Positions 1 to 11,325 of a stretch of 64,000 nt of DNA are shown here, piece after piece. Location: contig JARDYH010000003.1 in assembly GCA_029215795.1 (NCBI GenBank), forward strand, positions 93,280,609-93,344,608, in the 5' to 3' direction. Position 1 is the first letter of the stretch, and every line of letters starts with the position of its first letter. Both the position numbers and the translations under genes were made by a program. The stretch is from Anniella stebbinsi. Taxonomy: Eukaryota > Chordata > Lepidosauria > Squamata > Anniellidae. A model generated the notes under the pieces. It was given only the letters and a program-made list of their open reading frames with translations. It ran no database searches and was not told where the DNA came from.

Positions 1-1123
1 AAATTAAAAAAAAATGGGGGGAGTATAACCACACCAAATAGTGTGTGTGTGTGTGTGGGGGGGGAAGTATTATAATTGTCATGGGACAGGTTTAGCCCTG
101 GCTGCCTCTGAAGGACTTGCACAGCGTAGACTGAGAAGTTGAAGCCCCAACAGCCCAACCCAGGCTTGATTGTTAGGCCTGTTAGATTTTTCCAGTTTGA
201 ATATTTTGACAGCCTCTCCTTCAGGGCTGGATCAGGTGTTTTGCTGCCTGAGGTGAAGGATAAAATGGCACCCTTCCCCATTCCTCACACAGAGGAATGG
301 GGAGTTAACTGGGCTGGCAGTTAACAGGACAGCATCCTCCACCACACCCAAGGCAGCAAGCTAGTTTAGGGTAACCAGAACAGGCTATGTAATACAAGCA
401 GGTCTGCCCTCCGACAGATGGGAATGGCTAGGAGTCTCAGGAAGAACAGCTGGGGAGGAGGATTCTGCTGCACCCCAGCATCTGCTGCATGAAGCAGTTG
501 CCTCCGTTTGCCTAATGGTAGGGCCAGCCGCACTCTCCTTATATCAGTATACCTTATGACAATTGTCTTCACCTTTTTAGACCTAGGACACACACTCCAC
601 CCTAGCCCCACACAAACTGCAACCCTGGACACATTTTTAGATATTTGCCCTGTATAGCCACCTTTCATAGAACCCACTCTGTCTGCTTTTCCTTTCTCTC
701 TCTTTGTCTCTCTTGTCTTTTTTCTGCTCTGACTCTCTTTCTCCTCTTAATTTTTTTAAAAAAGGAAATGACAGTGGCTCTGTGTAGCCCCACAGTGGAA
801 CACAATAACTACAATTTGAAGACCAGCACGTTACATCAAACTAAACCAATGGTCCACCCAGCCCAATCTGTTTACACTTACTTTGAGAAGTTCACAAGGA
901 GAGGACTCTTCCTGTTCTGCTACACATGAGTCCATAACACAAAAAAAGAAAGGATAAAACTTGGGCTCTCAAACTTGCAACCAAATATCTGGGGATGGGA
1001 AACCTTTCTTTTGCTGAGGTCTGCATTATCTCAGGGGATAATCTGTTAGGTGCTGCATACTGGCAGTGGGCAGAGACAAAGGTGGACAGGGCCACACCCC
1101 TTCTCTTTCTCTCTCCTCTCACC
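1..1123. other. Non-coding stretch, no gene recognised
   Basis: No exon or recognisable element seen. Contains a (GT)8 run followed by a G run at 41-64 and a pyrimidine-rich tract around 685-750 followed by an A-rich run. Confidence 0.5.
41..64. repeat. (GT)n microsatellite with G run
   Basis: Eight GT dinucleotides followed directly by eight G residues. Confidence 0.9.
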
Positions 1124-1443
1124 TTGGGTGACCAGATAAAATCCAGGTCAGGGCTCACGTAACTTTAACAGTTGTAGAGAAAAGGGAATTTCAGCCAGTC
1201 TCATTTGTATGCAATTAGTTCCTGGTGATATTCCCTCTTCATCACAACAGTTAAAGTTGCAGGGGCCCTACCTTCTTTTGTATATGGTGACTCTAGTATA
1301 GTGCCTGCAACTTTAACAGTTGTGATGAAGAGGGAATTTCACCAGGAACTAATTGCATACAAATGACACTGGCTGAAATTCCCTTTTCTCTACCACTGTT
1401 AAAGTTACATGAGCCCTGACCTGGATTTTATCTGGTCAGCCTA
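1124..1443. mobile_element. Palindromic hAT-like MITE, family A copy 1
   Basis: This 320 bp element is an almost complete inverted repeat. The left half reads TTGGGTGACC at its outer end and the right half closes with GGTCAGCCTA. Internal landmarks such as AACTTTAACAGTTGT and CACCAGGAACTAATTGCAT occur in both orientations. The flanks are CTCTCACC (1116-1123) and CTCTCACT (1444-1451), a 7/8 match consistent with an 8 bp target-site duplication. Two further copies lie at 46015-46336 and 49085-49404. It has no coding capacity and would have been moved by a transposase supplied in trans. Assignment to hAT is inferred from the duplication length. Confidence 0.8.
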
Positions 1444-1451
1444 CTCTCACT

Positions 1452-3007
1452 TCCTCTTTCTCCCTACCCAGGTCGGATCACTCTTGCCAGAGAGGTCTGA
1501 ACTGATCATTTGCAGAGAACTTTTGAAAACTGGGGGACAGCTTGAAATTAGGTTGAGGTTCGCAGGTTGCCCAACCAACCCTGCCATATACGAGAGCAGC
1601 CATTGGGAATGTGCCCATTGATGTGTGGTTCAAATTCTGGTTACTTCTCATGATGTCTTGGTTGTACCTGAGTTTTACTGAGCATGTGATCCGTCACACT
1701 TCTGGGTCCTTCAAACTTCTGCACCTGCACCTGATTTACATTGATGCAATTCCACTATAATTGTTCCTCAGTGTACATCCATCAATATGATTTACACCTT
1801 TTTATAGAGAACAAAACAAAATATAATCATCCCCCTCTTCACCTCAACCTTATGCTTCCCTATAGCACTGGTGAGATTTTCAGGCTCCAGAATTTTAAGT
1901 TGCAGTGATTTGCAAGTATATATCCCAGTTTGGAATGAAGGAGGCCACAGGAGCATTGAAACAGCTATGCTATGACAATGCATCATCTCACTTTTAAAGC
2001 AATAACATTGACACAGATAAAGATGCATGGGAAGGAAGGTTCTGGGTTATCATTCCCAGGTGGCCTCCAGTTACCTGAGACAATATCCTCCATCAGCTCA
2101 TTCCAGCTGAATTGCCAGATGCTAATCTGAATATTAGGTTTCATGTTGATGGCAAAATGCTTAGGAGTCTACTAATGACCCTAAGTGAAAATACACTTTG
2201 CATTCCCCTGTTACTTCAAACTGAATTGTATGTCAGCTTCTTTTTTTAATGTACTTTTGCATGCAAGAGGAAGAAGCAATCTGAGCTCCTTTTCAGTGCC
2301 CCTTTGAACAAGAAACAAACATAATCGCAAGAAGAAATGGACAACAAAATGTCCAAAAGATGATATCACATTGGTAGAGTTATCATTTGTGTCATGATAA
2401 CAGGATGTAGAATGGAGCCAGTTTTTTTTAAGGATTCATATTAATGAAACATGAATGCAGACTGGGGGGAGAAAGAACAAGCTAGACTGGGAGCAGGAGA
2501 CCTGTGCGTAGGGATCTGTGAATCAGTAAAACTCGAGTTCGCAAAGCTCTCCCAATTCCATATTGAAGTTTGTTCCGACTCAAGTCGTACCTTGAGATTC
2601 CCCCCCCTTTTTACCTGAAAATCCATCAATATGGATTTTGATGGGTCTTTTTCCAAATGTACACATTGTTCTCCCATTGATTAAAGTACATTTCTGCACA
2701 TTTTCAAAAGTACACATCGTTTCATGCATGTTGTCGAACACAATTTTTGGGGGACCATGAATCACCACTGCAAGCTTGAAAATGCGCGGACTTCAAATGC
2801 AGATTGCATCCAAGTCCATGTTCGGGCCAGAACATGCAAACTGGGAAAAATCCTGATAAAAAATGAACTGAAATTAATTAATTTTATATATATTCCTATC
2901 TGTAAGCCTGCTCTGACAGGTATCCAGGTACAAAATGTTGATGGGCAACTTCAAGGCTCTCTCCTCTCCCTTCTTGTGGTTCTTTATCTTTATAAGCTAG
3001 TGCAAAA
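1452..3007. other. Non-coding stretch, nothing recognised
   Basis: Scattered short ORFs only. No splice-bounded exon, no recognisable repeat apart from short homopolymers (for example the C run near 2600). Confidence 0.45.
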
Positions 3008-3272
3008 GCCAATGTGGTCTAGTGGTTACAGTGTTGGACTGGGACTCAGAAGACCTGGATTCCAGACCCCACTCAGGCATAAATTTCACTGGGTGACTTT
3101 GGGCCAATTACTTTTGGGCCAGTTACTGACTTTCAGCTTAACTTACCATAGAGGGTTGTAGTGAAGTTAAAATGAAGAGAAGGAGGACCATATATGCCAG
3201 CTTGGGCTCCTTGGAGGAAAGGCTGGATATAAATGTCACAAAATAATAATGATAATAATAATAATAATAATA
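3008..3272 (+). mobile_element. Sauria-type tRNA-derived SINE
   Basis: The head contains a polymerase III A-box-like segment (GTGGTCTAGTGGTTA, about 3014-3028) and a B-box-like segment (CTGGATTCCAGACC, 3055-3068). The body includes the phrase CACTGGGTGACTTTGGGCCA. The 3' part (CTCCTTGGAGGAAAGGCTGGATATAAATGT) is the Bov-B-related tail typical of Sauria SINEs, and it ends in a run of TAA repeats (3241-3272). Sauria SINEs are restricted to squamate reptiles and are thought to use Bov-B LINE reverse transcriptase. A short internal duplication of 'ttttgggcca' is visible near 3110-3120. The TAA tail is where the downstream R4-clade element begins. Confidence 0.85.
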
Positions 3273-3305
3273 GGCACGGCACACCCACGACCCTAGCCAA
3301 CCACC

Positions 3306-3333
3306 ACTAGTCAGAGCTAACCACTCTGCTAGT
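3306..3333 (+). other. Hairpin in the R4 5' untranslated region
   Basis: ACTAG-t-CAGAG pairs with CTCTG-CTAGT around a 7-base loop (CTAACCA), giving 10 base pairs with one bulged T, about 33 bases from the element's 5' end. Confidence 0.6.
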
Positions 3334-3401
3334 GTGAAAAACTGGTTCCAGAAAGTAGGAAAAAAGCCTCAAATGAGCAGCATCAAGGCCGAGGATGCTG
3401 C

Positions 3402-6400
3402 ATGAACCTAACAGTTGACCATAATGGAAACAAACAGGCAATGACCAAGGAAAAGCAAAACCACCCAAACTCCCCCAGACGTGTTTTGCCTGTTCCACAG
3501 GCAACCACCAAGGTGGGACACCCAAGGCAACACCTAGCTTGGTCAGATGAAATGAATTGTAATGTCATGCATTGTTACTATAAAAGAACACAACTCGAAA
3601 CAATAGCATCAGGATACCGAACAGAACTTCACAGACTATGAAAATCTACCTCCACCTAACGGACACTGTAATGGAACAAAGACTAATAGATCAAAAAAGA
3701 GTTATAATCAACAACAAAAGGCTAACAGAACATGAAATTCAAAAAATCAAAGAAGAAATAGCACAACAGAATACCAACATGAAAAGCATAGATGCACCAA
3801 CAATAAGCACACAAACACCCATAGAAGAAACAGAAACCCTATACACAATAATCCCACCAGAGGATTCCCAGACAAAGCCATACGCTGAAACACATAACAA
3901 CACAACAAACATGAACATAGAGCAGCAACTGATGGAAGAAATTGAGACAAATCTAACAAAATGGAGAGAAACTGACCTGAAGAAAAGAAACCCACTACCT
4001 AGACTAAAGTTTAACAAGGACACACAGAAACTCATAAACATAATGAACATTAAACTCACAACATACATTAGTGAAGACAGCAACTTAGAAGAAATCCACA
4101 CAGTCATTATGCAGCAGCCACAGCAGTCCTCACTTGTAACAAACAAGAACTCCCCACAAATAACAACACATGCAGAAGATTAGAGACCAAAGCAAAATGG
4201 CAAATCAGAATTGAAAACAAAATTGAAAAGCTACAAAAGGATATAGGAAGAATGTTACATTGCATTAATGGAATTAGCTTGAAAAATATCCTCAAAAATA
4301 CCCAAGACATCATAGCAAACAATAAAGAAACAGCAATAGTAGCTCTCAACACACTGAAACAAAAACTTGCAGTCCAGACCACCAGGCTAAGAAGATACAA
4401 GGAATCAAATGAAAGAAAAGCCCAAAACACTCTCTTTAAAAGAAATGAGAAATTGTTATACCAAATAATAAGCAAGAAAAAAGAAAACAACATTACAGCC
4501 CCAACTAAAAAAGAAATAACCACATTCTGGAAAAATATCTGGTCAGAACCAGTACAACACAAAGAAAGCACAAACTGGATAAGATAAGAAGAAAGACAGA
4601 AACAACTACCACAGCAAACAGAGTATACAATAATTCTGGAGGAACTGAAGGAAACAATTCAAAGGACACACAACTGGAAAGCACCTGGCCTGGACCAAAT
4701 TCAAAATTTATGGTACAAACAGTTTATATCAACACACAGATATCCCGCTCAACAGATTAACATAGTCATAGAACACCCACACCTATTCCCTCTATTCCTC
4801 ACTGAAGGCAAAACCTACATTAAATCAAAAGCTCCAGACACCCAAAACCCAGCTAACTACAGACCCATAACATGCCTTCCAACACTCTACAAAATTATAA
4901 ACACCACAATCACACAGAAAATTGAAGCACATCTCACCCAACATAATATACTCACAGAAGAACAAAAAGGATGTAAAAAGTACAGCAGAGGATACAAAGA
5001 ACAGTTAATAATAGACAGTGTCATCATGAAGCAAACAGAAAAACAGAAAAGAAACCTCCCACACCTGCTATGTAGACTATAAAAAGACTTTTGACTCCGT
5101 CCAACATAGTTGGCTGAAAAAAGTACTCGAAATATACAAAATATATCCCTCAATCCAAAACTTTCTGACAAGAATCATGGAGACATGGAGAAGGCCAATA
5201 TACCTAACAACAGACAAGGATCATATACAGACAGAAAAAATAAATGTCAAACATGGCATATTTCAAGCTCTATGGTTTTGCCTGTGTCTCAATCAACTAT
5301 CCAACACCCTTAACAACACCACATACGGCATTGACATAAAACACCAAAATCAAGCAAAGCACAGAATCAATCACCTCCTGTACATGGATGACATCAAAAT
5401 CTATCCTTCAACTTTGACACAGATAAAAGACCTCCTGAGAATCACTGAGGAACTGACAACAGACATGAAAATGGAATTCAGGATAGGAAAATGAAAGATG
5501 CTATACATAGAAAGAGGAAAATGGAAAGAAGAAGAAACAGTAGAAATACTAAAAAATGAAATATTAGATAACATGGAAGAAAATGAAACATACAAATACT
5601 TAGGATTCCTACCAAACAAAAAAAACAATCACTCCACAGTAAAAACTCAACTAAGAATGCAATATAAAACTCGCCTATCACAAATCCTAAAATCTAGACT
5701 CAACTCTGAAAACATTTTCGAAGCCATCAACACATATGTAATACCCATCCTCACATACTCATTCGGAATCATACACTGGTCGCACACTGAGCTTGAAGAA
5801 ATAAACAGACTCAATCACACCAAACTCACAAAACACCGCAAGGTCCATCCCAACTCATGCATTGAAAGAATAACAATCAGCAGGAAAGAAGGAGAAAGAG
5901 GTCTGCTGGACATTAACACAATTCATACTAAACAGATAAAATCACTCAGAGAATTTTTCCACACTAAGAGAACACCCCTATGCATAAAGCCATAGTAAAA
6001 GCAGATAAAAATTACACCCCACTCAACCTAGTCCTACAAAATGAAGACCAAACATGACCACTCACACTTGCAGAGAAAAAAAGAAAAATGGGCACAAAAA
6101 GCACTCCATGGGAAGCACTACAATATAATACAGAACCCACAAATATACAAAGAACAACTGTACGAATGGCTCAGGAAGGGTGAGCTATTTCGAGAAACAG
6201 AAGGATTCCTAATAACTATACAGGATCAAGTTATAGCAACCAAAACCTACCAAAAATACATCATATAAAATAACAGTGTAACAACAGACCTATGCAGGAA
6301 ATGCCATCAATTCCAAGCAACAATAGACCATATAACAGGAGGATGTACCATTCTGGCAGATATGGACTATACGGACAGACACAATACAGCTGCAAAAATA

Positions 6401-6829
6401 ATTCAACAGCTGGCCATCAAATTCAATCTTATCAAACAACCTACACCATACTATACATACTCACCCGAAACAATCTTCGAAAATGCAGATAATAAAATAT
6501 ACTGGGATAGAACAATTCATACTGACAAGACAATACCCTGCAACCAACCAGACATAATGGTGATAGAAAGAAAAGAAAAACACACATACCTCATCGACAT
6601 AGCAATACCGAATGACAAATATGTTGTTGAAAAGGAAGAGGAAAAGAGAGAAAAAATATACACCACTGGCCATGGAAGTCAAAGAACTATGGCAACAGGA
6701 AAAGGTCACAATTATTCTGTTAGTCACCTCAGTCACTGGCATCACATAAAAAAATTATACAGAAAACCTTCAGAAACTGGACCTACCAAAATACATCCAC
6801 ACCAACATCCAGAAAGTAGTCATAATTAA
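3402..6829 (+). pseudogene. Broken ORF of R4-clade element: RT plus restriction-like endonuclease
   Basis: The polyprotein is split by stops and frameshifts, so it cannot encode a working enzyme. An N-terminal segment (3402-3641, containing CYYKRTQLETIASGYRTELH) is followed, after a stop and frame change, by 3638-4183 with EQRLIDQKR. RT fingers/palm are seen around 4680-5100 (WKAPGLDQIQ, YRPITCLPTLYKI). The palm motif YMDD is at 5381-5392 (LLYMDDIKIY). The thumb region runs 5498-5995. A segment at 6041-6268 contains ETEGFLITIQDQV. After an in-frame TAA (6266-6268) comes a C-x2-C-x8-H-x4-C motif (6293-6346). The nuclease signature QPDIMV...LIDIAIP (about 6545-6607) retains the spaced acidic residues expected of a PD-(D/E)xK fold. 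In life such a protein nicks target DNA and primes reverse transcription there. A further frameshift lies near 5980. Frames and motifs are seen directly; clade assignment is from family knowledge. Confidence 0.85.
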
Positions 6830-6948
6830 AACATGCTTAACTGTCAGGAAATTCCTGAATCTGTAAAAGACAGCATGACTTGGCAAAGCCCGTCATGTCC
6901 GTCTAGAAAAACCGCCACGAGCGAGAAAGAGACAACAACAACAACTTT

Positions 6949-7230
6949 AAACCAGGCTGGGACTGAACAGCCCCTCCAACAGAAGATGCCTTCAAACAGA
7001 GGACTGTCCTGTGACAACCCTTTAAATAGAGACTGTCAAGTGGGTCAGAAGCACACCGCCCTACATTTGCTCCTCTGTGCAGGATATATTGCTCACTGCT
7101 GGGACTGTCACAAGACAAATGGTAACAATCAACTGCTCTGATCCAGAGAAGAGCAAGCAGAACCGATGAGTAATTCCAATTCAGTGACTGTTTAGGATTA
7201 CGAGAACTTGAAAGAGCAGACAGAGCTCAC
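6949..7230. other. Non-coding stretch between R4 element and candidate exon
   Basis: No recognised repeat or gene. A phrase resembling 'ggactgtc...gactgtca' recurs imperfectly around 7000-7110 but no clear element boundary is visible. Confidence 0.4.
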
Positions 7231-7492
7231 CTGTTCCACAAAGTTCATTGTTGTCAATGGAGATGGCAGGACTGTAAAAGCGTACAATTCTTTGAACAGG
7301 TTTGTTGTTTCCATTTAAATTAATGGGGAAGCCTTTGCAGAGATGAATCAACCAAAGCACAGGTAGAACACCTCTTGCCGCACTTCTGGAGGCATCTCTT
7401 TCCTCTGCCCTATAATAGTAATTGTCGTTACAGGTGTGCATGATCTCATAGGAAGCTCCTCGTATGCTTAAGTCAAGGGATGCAGACCTCCT
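7231..7492 (-). CDS. Candidate internal coding exon of an unidentified host gene
   Basis: On the minus strand the segment is bounded by an acceptor-like site (pyrimidine-rich stretch then TCTCAG, AG at 7493-7494) and a near-consensus donor (CAG|GTGAGC, GT at 7229-7230). One frame is open through all 262 bases, starting in phase 0 with RRSASLDLSIRG, then EIMHTCNDNYYYRAEE, and ending ...SIDNNELCGT plus one base. The other two frames contain stops. I do not recognise the protein. The start phase matches the phase-0 end of the candidate first exon at 10491-10556 on the same strand, about 3 kb upstream in transcription. An open frame of this length is not rare by chance, so the claim rests on the splice sites and phase agreement; it could still be coincidence. 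Confidence 0.35.
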
Positions 7493-8244
7493 CTGAGACT
7501 CAGAAGGGGGTTATAAGGGATTTTTTAAGGGAGTTCTCTTTTGAACCCCCCCCCCCCCCCATGGAATTCCCAACTTAAGAAAGCCCACCTCTTCCATGGC
7601 ATGCAAGAGGCAGAGAAAAAATGTTTATATCCTGTAAAGCCTCTGAGAGCAAGGACAGCAAGTTGCTGCTGCTTCCGCTGCCGGACATGTGTGCGCTCTT
7701 TTTACTGGTTTTGTGGTTGACCGATGGGTTTAATTGCTTGTTTTAACAGGGCGGTCTCAACAGCTTGAGCACTTTAATTGTATTTCATTATTCTACATAA
7801 GCCTCTTTTGGGATCTTTCTGGACTGAAAGGACAGAAAGAAAGTAAATTAGGTTTGACAGACCTGATAGCTTCTTGGAAGGGATGGGGGAGAAGTTATTG
7901 CACTGAGTCTCCCACCCTTCTTTCTCCGCACAGGATTCACATTGCTAGAGCTGAGAGTATTGAATACTGGCTTGGTAGGAATTATGAGATTCCTACCAAG
8001 TAAGGATCAGGTTCATCTACCCCAGCATGCTCTTTCCAAGAGCAGCCAAGGAGATGCATCTGAGAAGCAGGGCATGAAGGTAATCGTCACTGGCAGTATC
8101 TGATGCGCATGCGGCATGTGAAGCTTCCACTAGATGTGTGTAACTCTTTTCTGCCCTGCAATGCCTGTTTTTATGTGTATACTTGGTTACTCATTCGTCC
8201 ATACTATTTGTTAGTTTCCTTTGTATAGAACAGATGTATTCAAG
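7493..8244. other. Putative intron, no element recognised
   Basis: Contains a C run of about 14 at 7547-7560. The rest shows no repeat or exon that I can support. Confidence 0.4.
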
Positions 8245-8440
8245 TTCACACATCGGTAAATTATACCATCATTGTCATCATTATGATCATCATCATCTGA
8301 AGCGTCTTTACCCCACTCTTCAGCCAAAAGAGGGTCAAAGAGTGGCTTCCAATAATGAGAGAGTCCCTGCCCTGAAGCTTACATCTAAAAGACATGATAC
8401 AAAAGGAAAATGGATGGGGAAGGACAAGGAAAAAACAAAC
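8245..8440 (+). repeat. Old interspersed repeat, family N copy 1
   Basis: Contains a block of the form 'CTTCAGCC...AAGAGTGGCTTCCAATAATGA', 'AGTCCCTGCCCTGAAGCTTACA' and 'AAAAGACATGATACAAAAGG', preceded by an ATC/ATT-rich tract. The pattern recurs in reptile genomes as a SINE/LINE-tail-like repeat. A weaker relative is at 24775-24935. Class not determined. Confidence 0.5.
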
Positions 8441-8904
8441 AAACTCAGGTACTAATTCTTAGTCACAACGTCCTTAATTATCCCCTGGAATAGAAACCGT
8501 TCAAAGAGAGAAGGAGCCAGAAGTTGCAGCTGAGCTGATGGAGCTTCCCTTTACTCCCTCACCTCAGTCTGATGGAATGGTGCTGTTGGGTGGCAACTGA
8601 TGGAAGCAGGAGCCAAAATAGTTGTTCCAAATAGGGTTTGGCATTGGAAATAATGCGGAACAATATCCAGTTCATTTACAATTTTTGCAGCAGGAGCATA
8701 GCATTACATGACGTATTACATGGTCATCTTCCCTAAAACAGCTTTTCACACCCAACTCTTTTTGTGATACATTTCAGCCTAGCCTCTTTATTCTCATCCC
8801 CAACTGTGTAACTGCATTGGCTCATGTTGATTCCCTCTTTTAATCTTAGTACTCCCTGTCGTTGTTTTGTATCCCCCCAATGTCATCTCCCCCATATCAA
8901 AACT

Positions 8905-9064
8905 TAGATCGGGATAGGCAACCCAGTGCCTTCCAGATCTTTGGGATTACAACCTTCAAAATCCACTGGCTATGCTGACTGGTGCTGATGGGCATTTTAG
9001 ACCAAAACATCTGGCGGGACTGGTTACCTAGCCCTGATTGGAAGCTTGTTGGGGTAAGCATTTT
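8905..9064. mobile_element. Short palindromic MITE, family P, degraded
   Basis: The left part (GCCTTCCAGATCTTTGGGATTACAAC...) and the right part (GATGGGCATTTTAGACCAAAACATCTGGCGGG) form an imperfect inverted repeat of the same type as the well-preserved copy at 12429-12569. Ends are eroded. Confidence 0.55.
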
Positions 9065-10484
9065 TCTAAGAGCAGTAAATGAACAAACAACATACAAACC
9101 CCTTCTCAAGTGGCTTAGGTTGGCATAATTGATTTCAGCAGAGACAGCAGAGCTGGGTATGTGTATTCCCTGCTGCTTTCTTCAAACGTATAGGGCAAGC
9201 CCTGCAGACAAGAGCTACGTGTTAACATTGAATCATATGCTATTTGCTAGATAATAGCAAACAGGGTTAAAGATGAAAGCAGCATGGAATTGGCAAAAGT
9301 ATGGAAGTCCACATAAAGGATATATAGGAGACCTTGGTCTTAAATAGAGATTTGCGGGTGGACACAGATAGAGGTAGAGATGGAGAAGCCATTGCAAAGC
9401 ACAGTGAGGGGCATAGGAGAGTGAAATGAATTAGCTGACAGACTGAACTGCACAGAAAGAAGGAACTGTGAAGGGGAATGAGAGAACATGAGATATGAGA
9501 TATGATTCAGCACAGAATGACTAGCACTTTGTATGTAAGAAACAGAAGCCTCAAGGTGATATGGGGAAAAGAATGTGACTTAAAGGAAGATGTGATATAA
9601 CCAGTACAAGTAAGACGAGTGCCTTTTCCTTTTTAAAATAAATACTTAAGGGAGACTGGACTAAGTTCTGGTCCCAAATGCCACAGGGTAAATCTAGACA
9701 AGCTCTTTTGATTGCTAGACAACCTCTGATAAAATCTGGATAAAAAAACTGGAGAAACATATCTCAATGTATCCAACGCGCCTGCCCTCTCAATTCTTTT
9801 AACATGACAACGTCCAAACCACAACAACTTTCTGAATGCTAAAGGCAAGGTTGAAAAAGCTGGTTTACCAGATGTCTTATTCATATGCAAAAACCCACAC
9901 ACCCACACACCTCTTAATCTAATCAAAAACACCCTGTACATCAAAGAACACATTTTTAAAAGTCTCTTAAAATACCTCCTGGCTTGGAAATAAATCACAC
10001 CTCAATAAAATGGAAAGAATGTCATAGTCCCATACTAAGATGGGGGAGGGCTCACGCCATACTGCAACTGAGCTTGGAACACTGGCAGAATCACACATAT
10101 AGTTGTAATGCTCTCAGCGTAGCTCTTGGTGAGCTTTGCTGCAGAAGTATATTAGAGTCAAGTTTCCTGAGTGTGGATGCATCACTGACATTACACAAAT
10201 GCACTGTAATAAAATGAATGCAAATTCATCTGCCTCCCAATCACTCCTCCTTACTTTACATATTTCTGCAGAAAGCAGGAGAAACTCCCACCCCCATAAC
10301 ATAGCATTACTATTCCTTCCTACACTCATATTGCCAGACATGCATTTTGACACGGAAAACATATTTTTAATAAGAAGAAAGACAATGAAAGTAAAAGGAT
10401 TACAAAAGTCTGCTGCATGCCGTTGCACTAGTCTGCTGCCTTCCAAACGATCAGCATATCACTTTGAGTAGAAAAACATGTTAT
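9065..10484. other. Non-coding stretch, nothing recognised
   Basis: Purine-rich around 9250-9540 and otherwise unremarkable. A 121-codon antisense ORF (9633-9998) resembles nothing I recognise and has no supporting signals. Confidence 0.4.
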
Positions 10485-10490
10485 ACTTAC

Positions 10491-10556
10491 AAACACATCC
10501 ATCAACAGGTGCTCCAGCGTAGCTTCAAGGTCTTCTAGCTTGGCTGCTAAGGTCAT
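10491..10556 (-). CDS. Candidate first coding exon with strong splice donor
   Basis: Reading the minus strand from 10556, an ATG with A at -3 (GACAATGA) opens a 22-codon frame. It starts MTLAAKLEDL and ends HLLMDVF, directly followed by the donor TTT|GTAAGT (GT at 10489-10490). The peptide is strongly amphipathic with leucines spaced like a short coiled coil. It ends in phase 0. The upstream sequence (10557 to about 10900) would be 5' untranslated region. I do not recognise the gene. An alternative first exon of a longer gene extending to the left is one possibility, and the exon at 7231-7492 could be its partner. The perfect donor and start context are seen; expression is inference. Confidence 0.4.
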
Positions 10557-11325
10557 TGTCAAGGCAAAGGGCAACTCAGATCCAGCAACCCAAAGATTTA
10601 GAAGAGTCCTAATCCAAAATTGCTAATGGTGGACCAAGTCACTGAACTGTCTATTGTTTGACTATTTACGGAACTTTCGAGATGCAAGACATCTCCAGTT
10701 CATTAGGCTAAACACTGAAACCTCACAGCACTAGTCGAGGTATCATCATTACTCTGTACAGAAGCGAAGGCATAAACTGGATGCAGACTTTGCTGCCTTC
10801 TCCTTCAAATAATTTCCCAGGCGGAAGAACTGCACTCTGTCTGGGAAGCCACAACAGAGAGATTCTTGTACACACAGGGGCATTAGAGATGGGATGTGGA
10901 ATGAAGTATCTTCAACTGTGACTGATATTTATAGGAGGACAAGACTTTTTGACTCCAGTCCATTTCTCTGTTCATTTCTGACCTTTCAACAAATGGCTCA
11001 ATACACTAGAGTCCATTGTAAAATGGGGGCAGCAAGTCCCACAGAAGCTGACTGTGACCAGTGCAAGGCCAATTCACACAGCCACCCTATCAATAGGCTC
11101 TTTGTCAAATGCCTATCAGACTCTGCACTGTCTGCTGTAGAGAGAAGAGAGCACAGACGTGTCAGAAACAAGGAACTGATGTTTTGCTGGGACTAATTTT
11201 TTCCTAGGGATATTGTTAGCTCCCTTTGCCACTTGAGGGGGGAAAATGTAAAAGCCAAAGTTAAAGGGTGGAACTACGTAGAGATTGGATTCACAAAACA
11301 CACTAATTTTTGGTTAAATGTGGGC
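10557..11325. other. Possible 5' untranslated region or promoter side of the candidate exon
   Basis: Unique-looking sequence without recognised repeats. No TATA box or CpG island is evident on the minus strand upstream of the candidate start. Confidence 0.25.

Larger units (their letters stand above)
3273..6948 (+). mobile_element. R4-clade (Dong-like) non-LTR retrotransposon, degraded
   Basis: The block starts immediately after the TAA tail of the SINE and runs about 3.7 kb to a short ACAACAACAAC tract. In order it contains a 5' untranslated segment with a hairpin (3306-3333), an N-terminal ORF region, a reverse transcriptase with YMDD, a thumb region, a CCHC motif and a restriction-like endonuclease. 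That order is diagnostic of the early-branching REL-endo LINEs (R2/R4/NeSL group). The sequence style of the N terminus and RT fits R4/Dong. Dong-type elements are known to insert in TAA repeats, matching the 5' junction here. The 3' boundary is approximate: no second TAA tract is visible there. The strand is A-rich throughout, unlike the flanks. Confidence 0.8.

Noticed and set aside
3273..3400. HDV-like self-cleaving ribozyme at the R4 5' end
   Set aside because: The first bases (GGCACGG) have no complementary partner at the needed place; only one hairpin is supportable.
3739..4571. Long minus-strand ORFs (up to 154 codons) rich in Phe, Leu and Ser
   Set aside because: They are antisense shadows of the A-rich R4 coding strand.
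9633..9998. 121-codon minus-strand ORF
   Set aside because: No recognisable domain, no splice-site bounding and no repeat match; consistent with chance in a 64 kb window.
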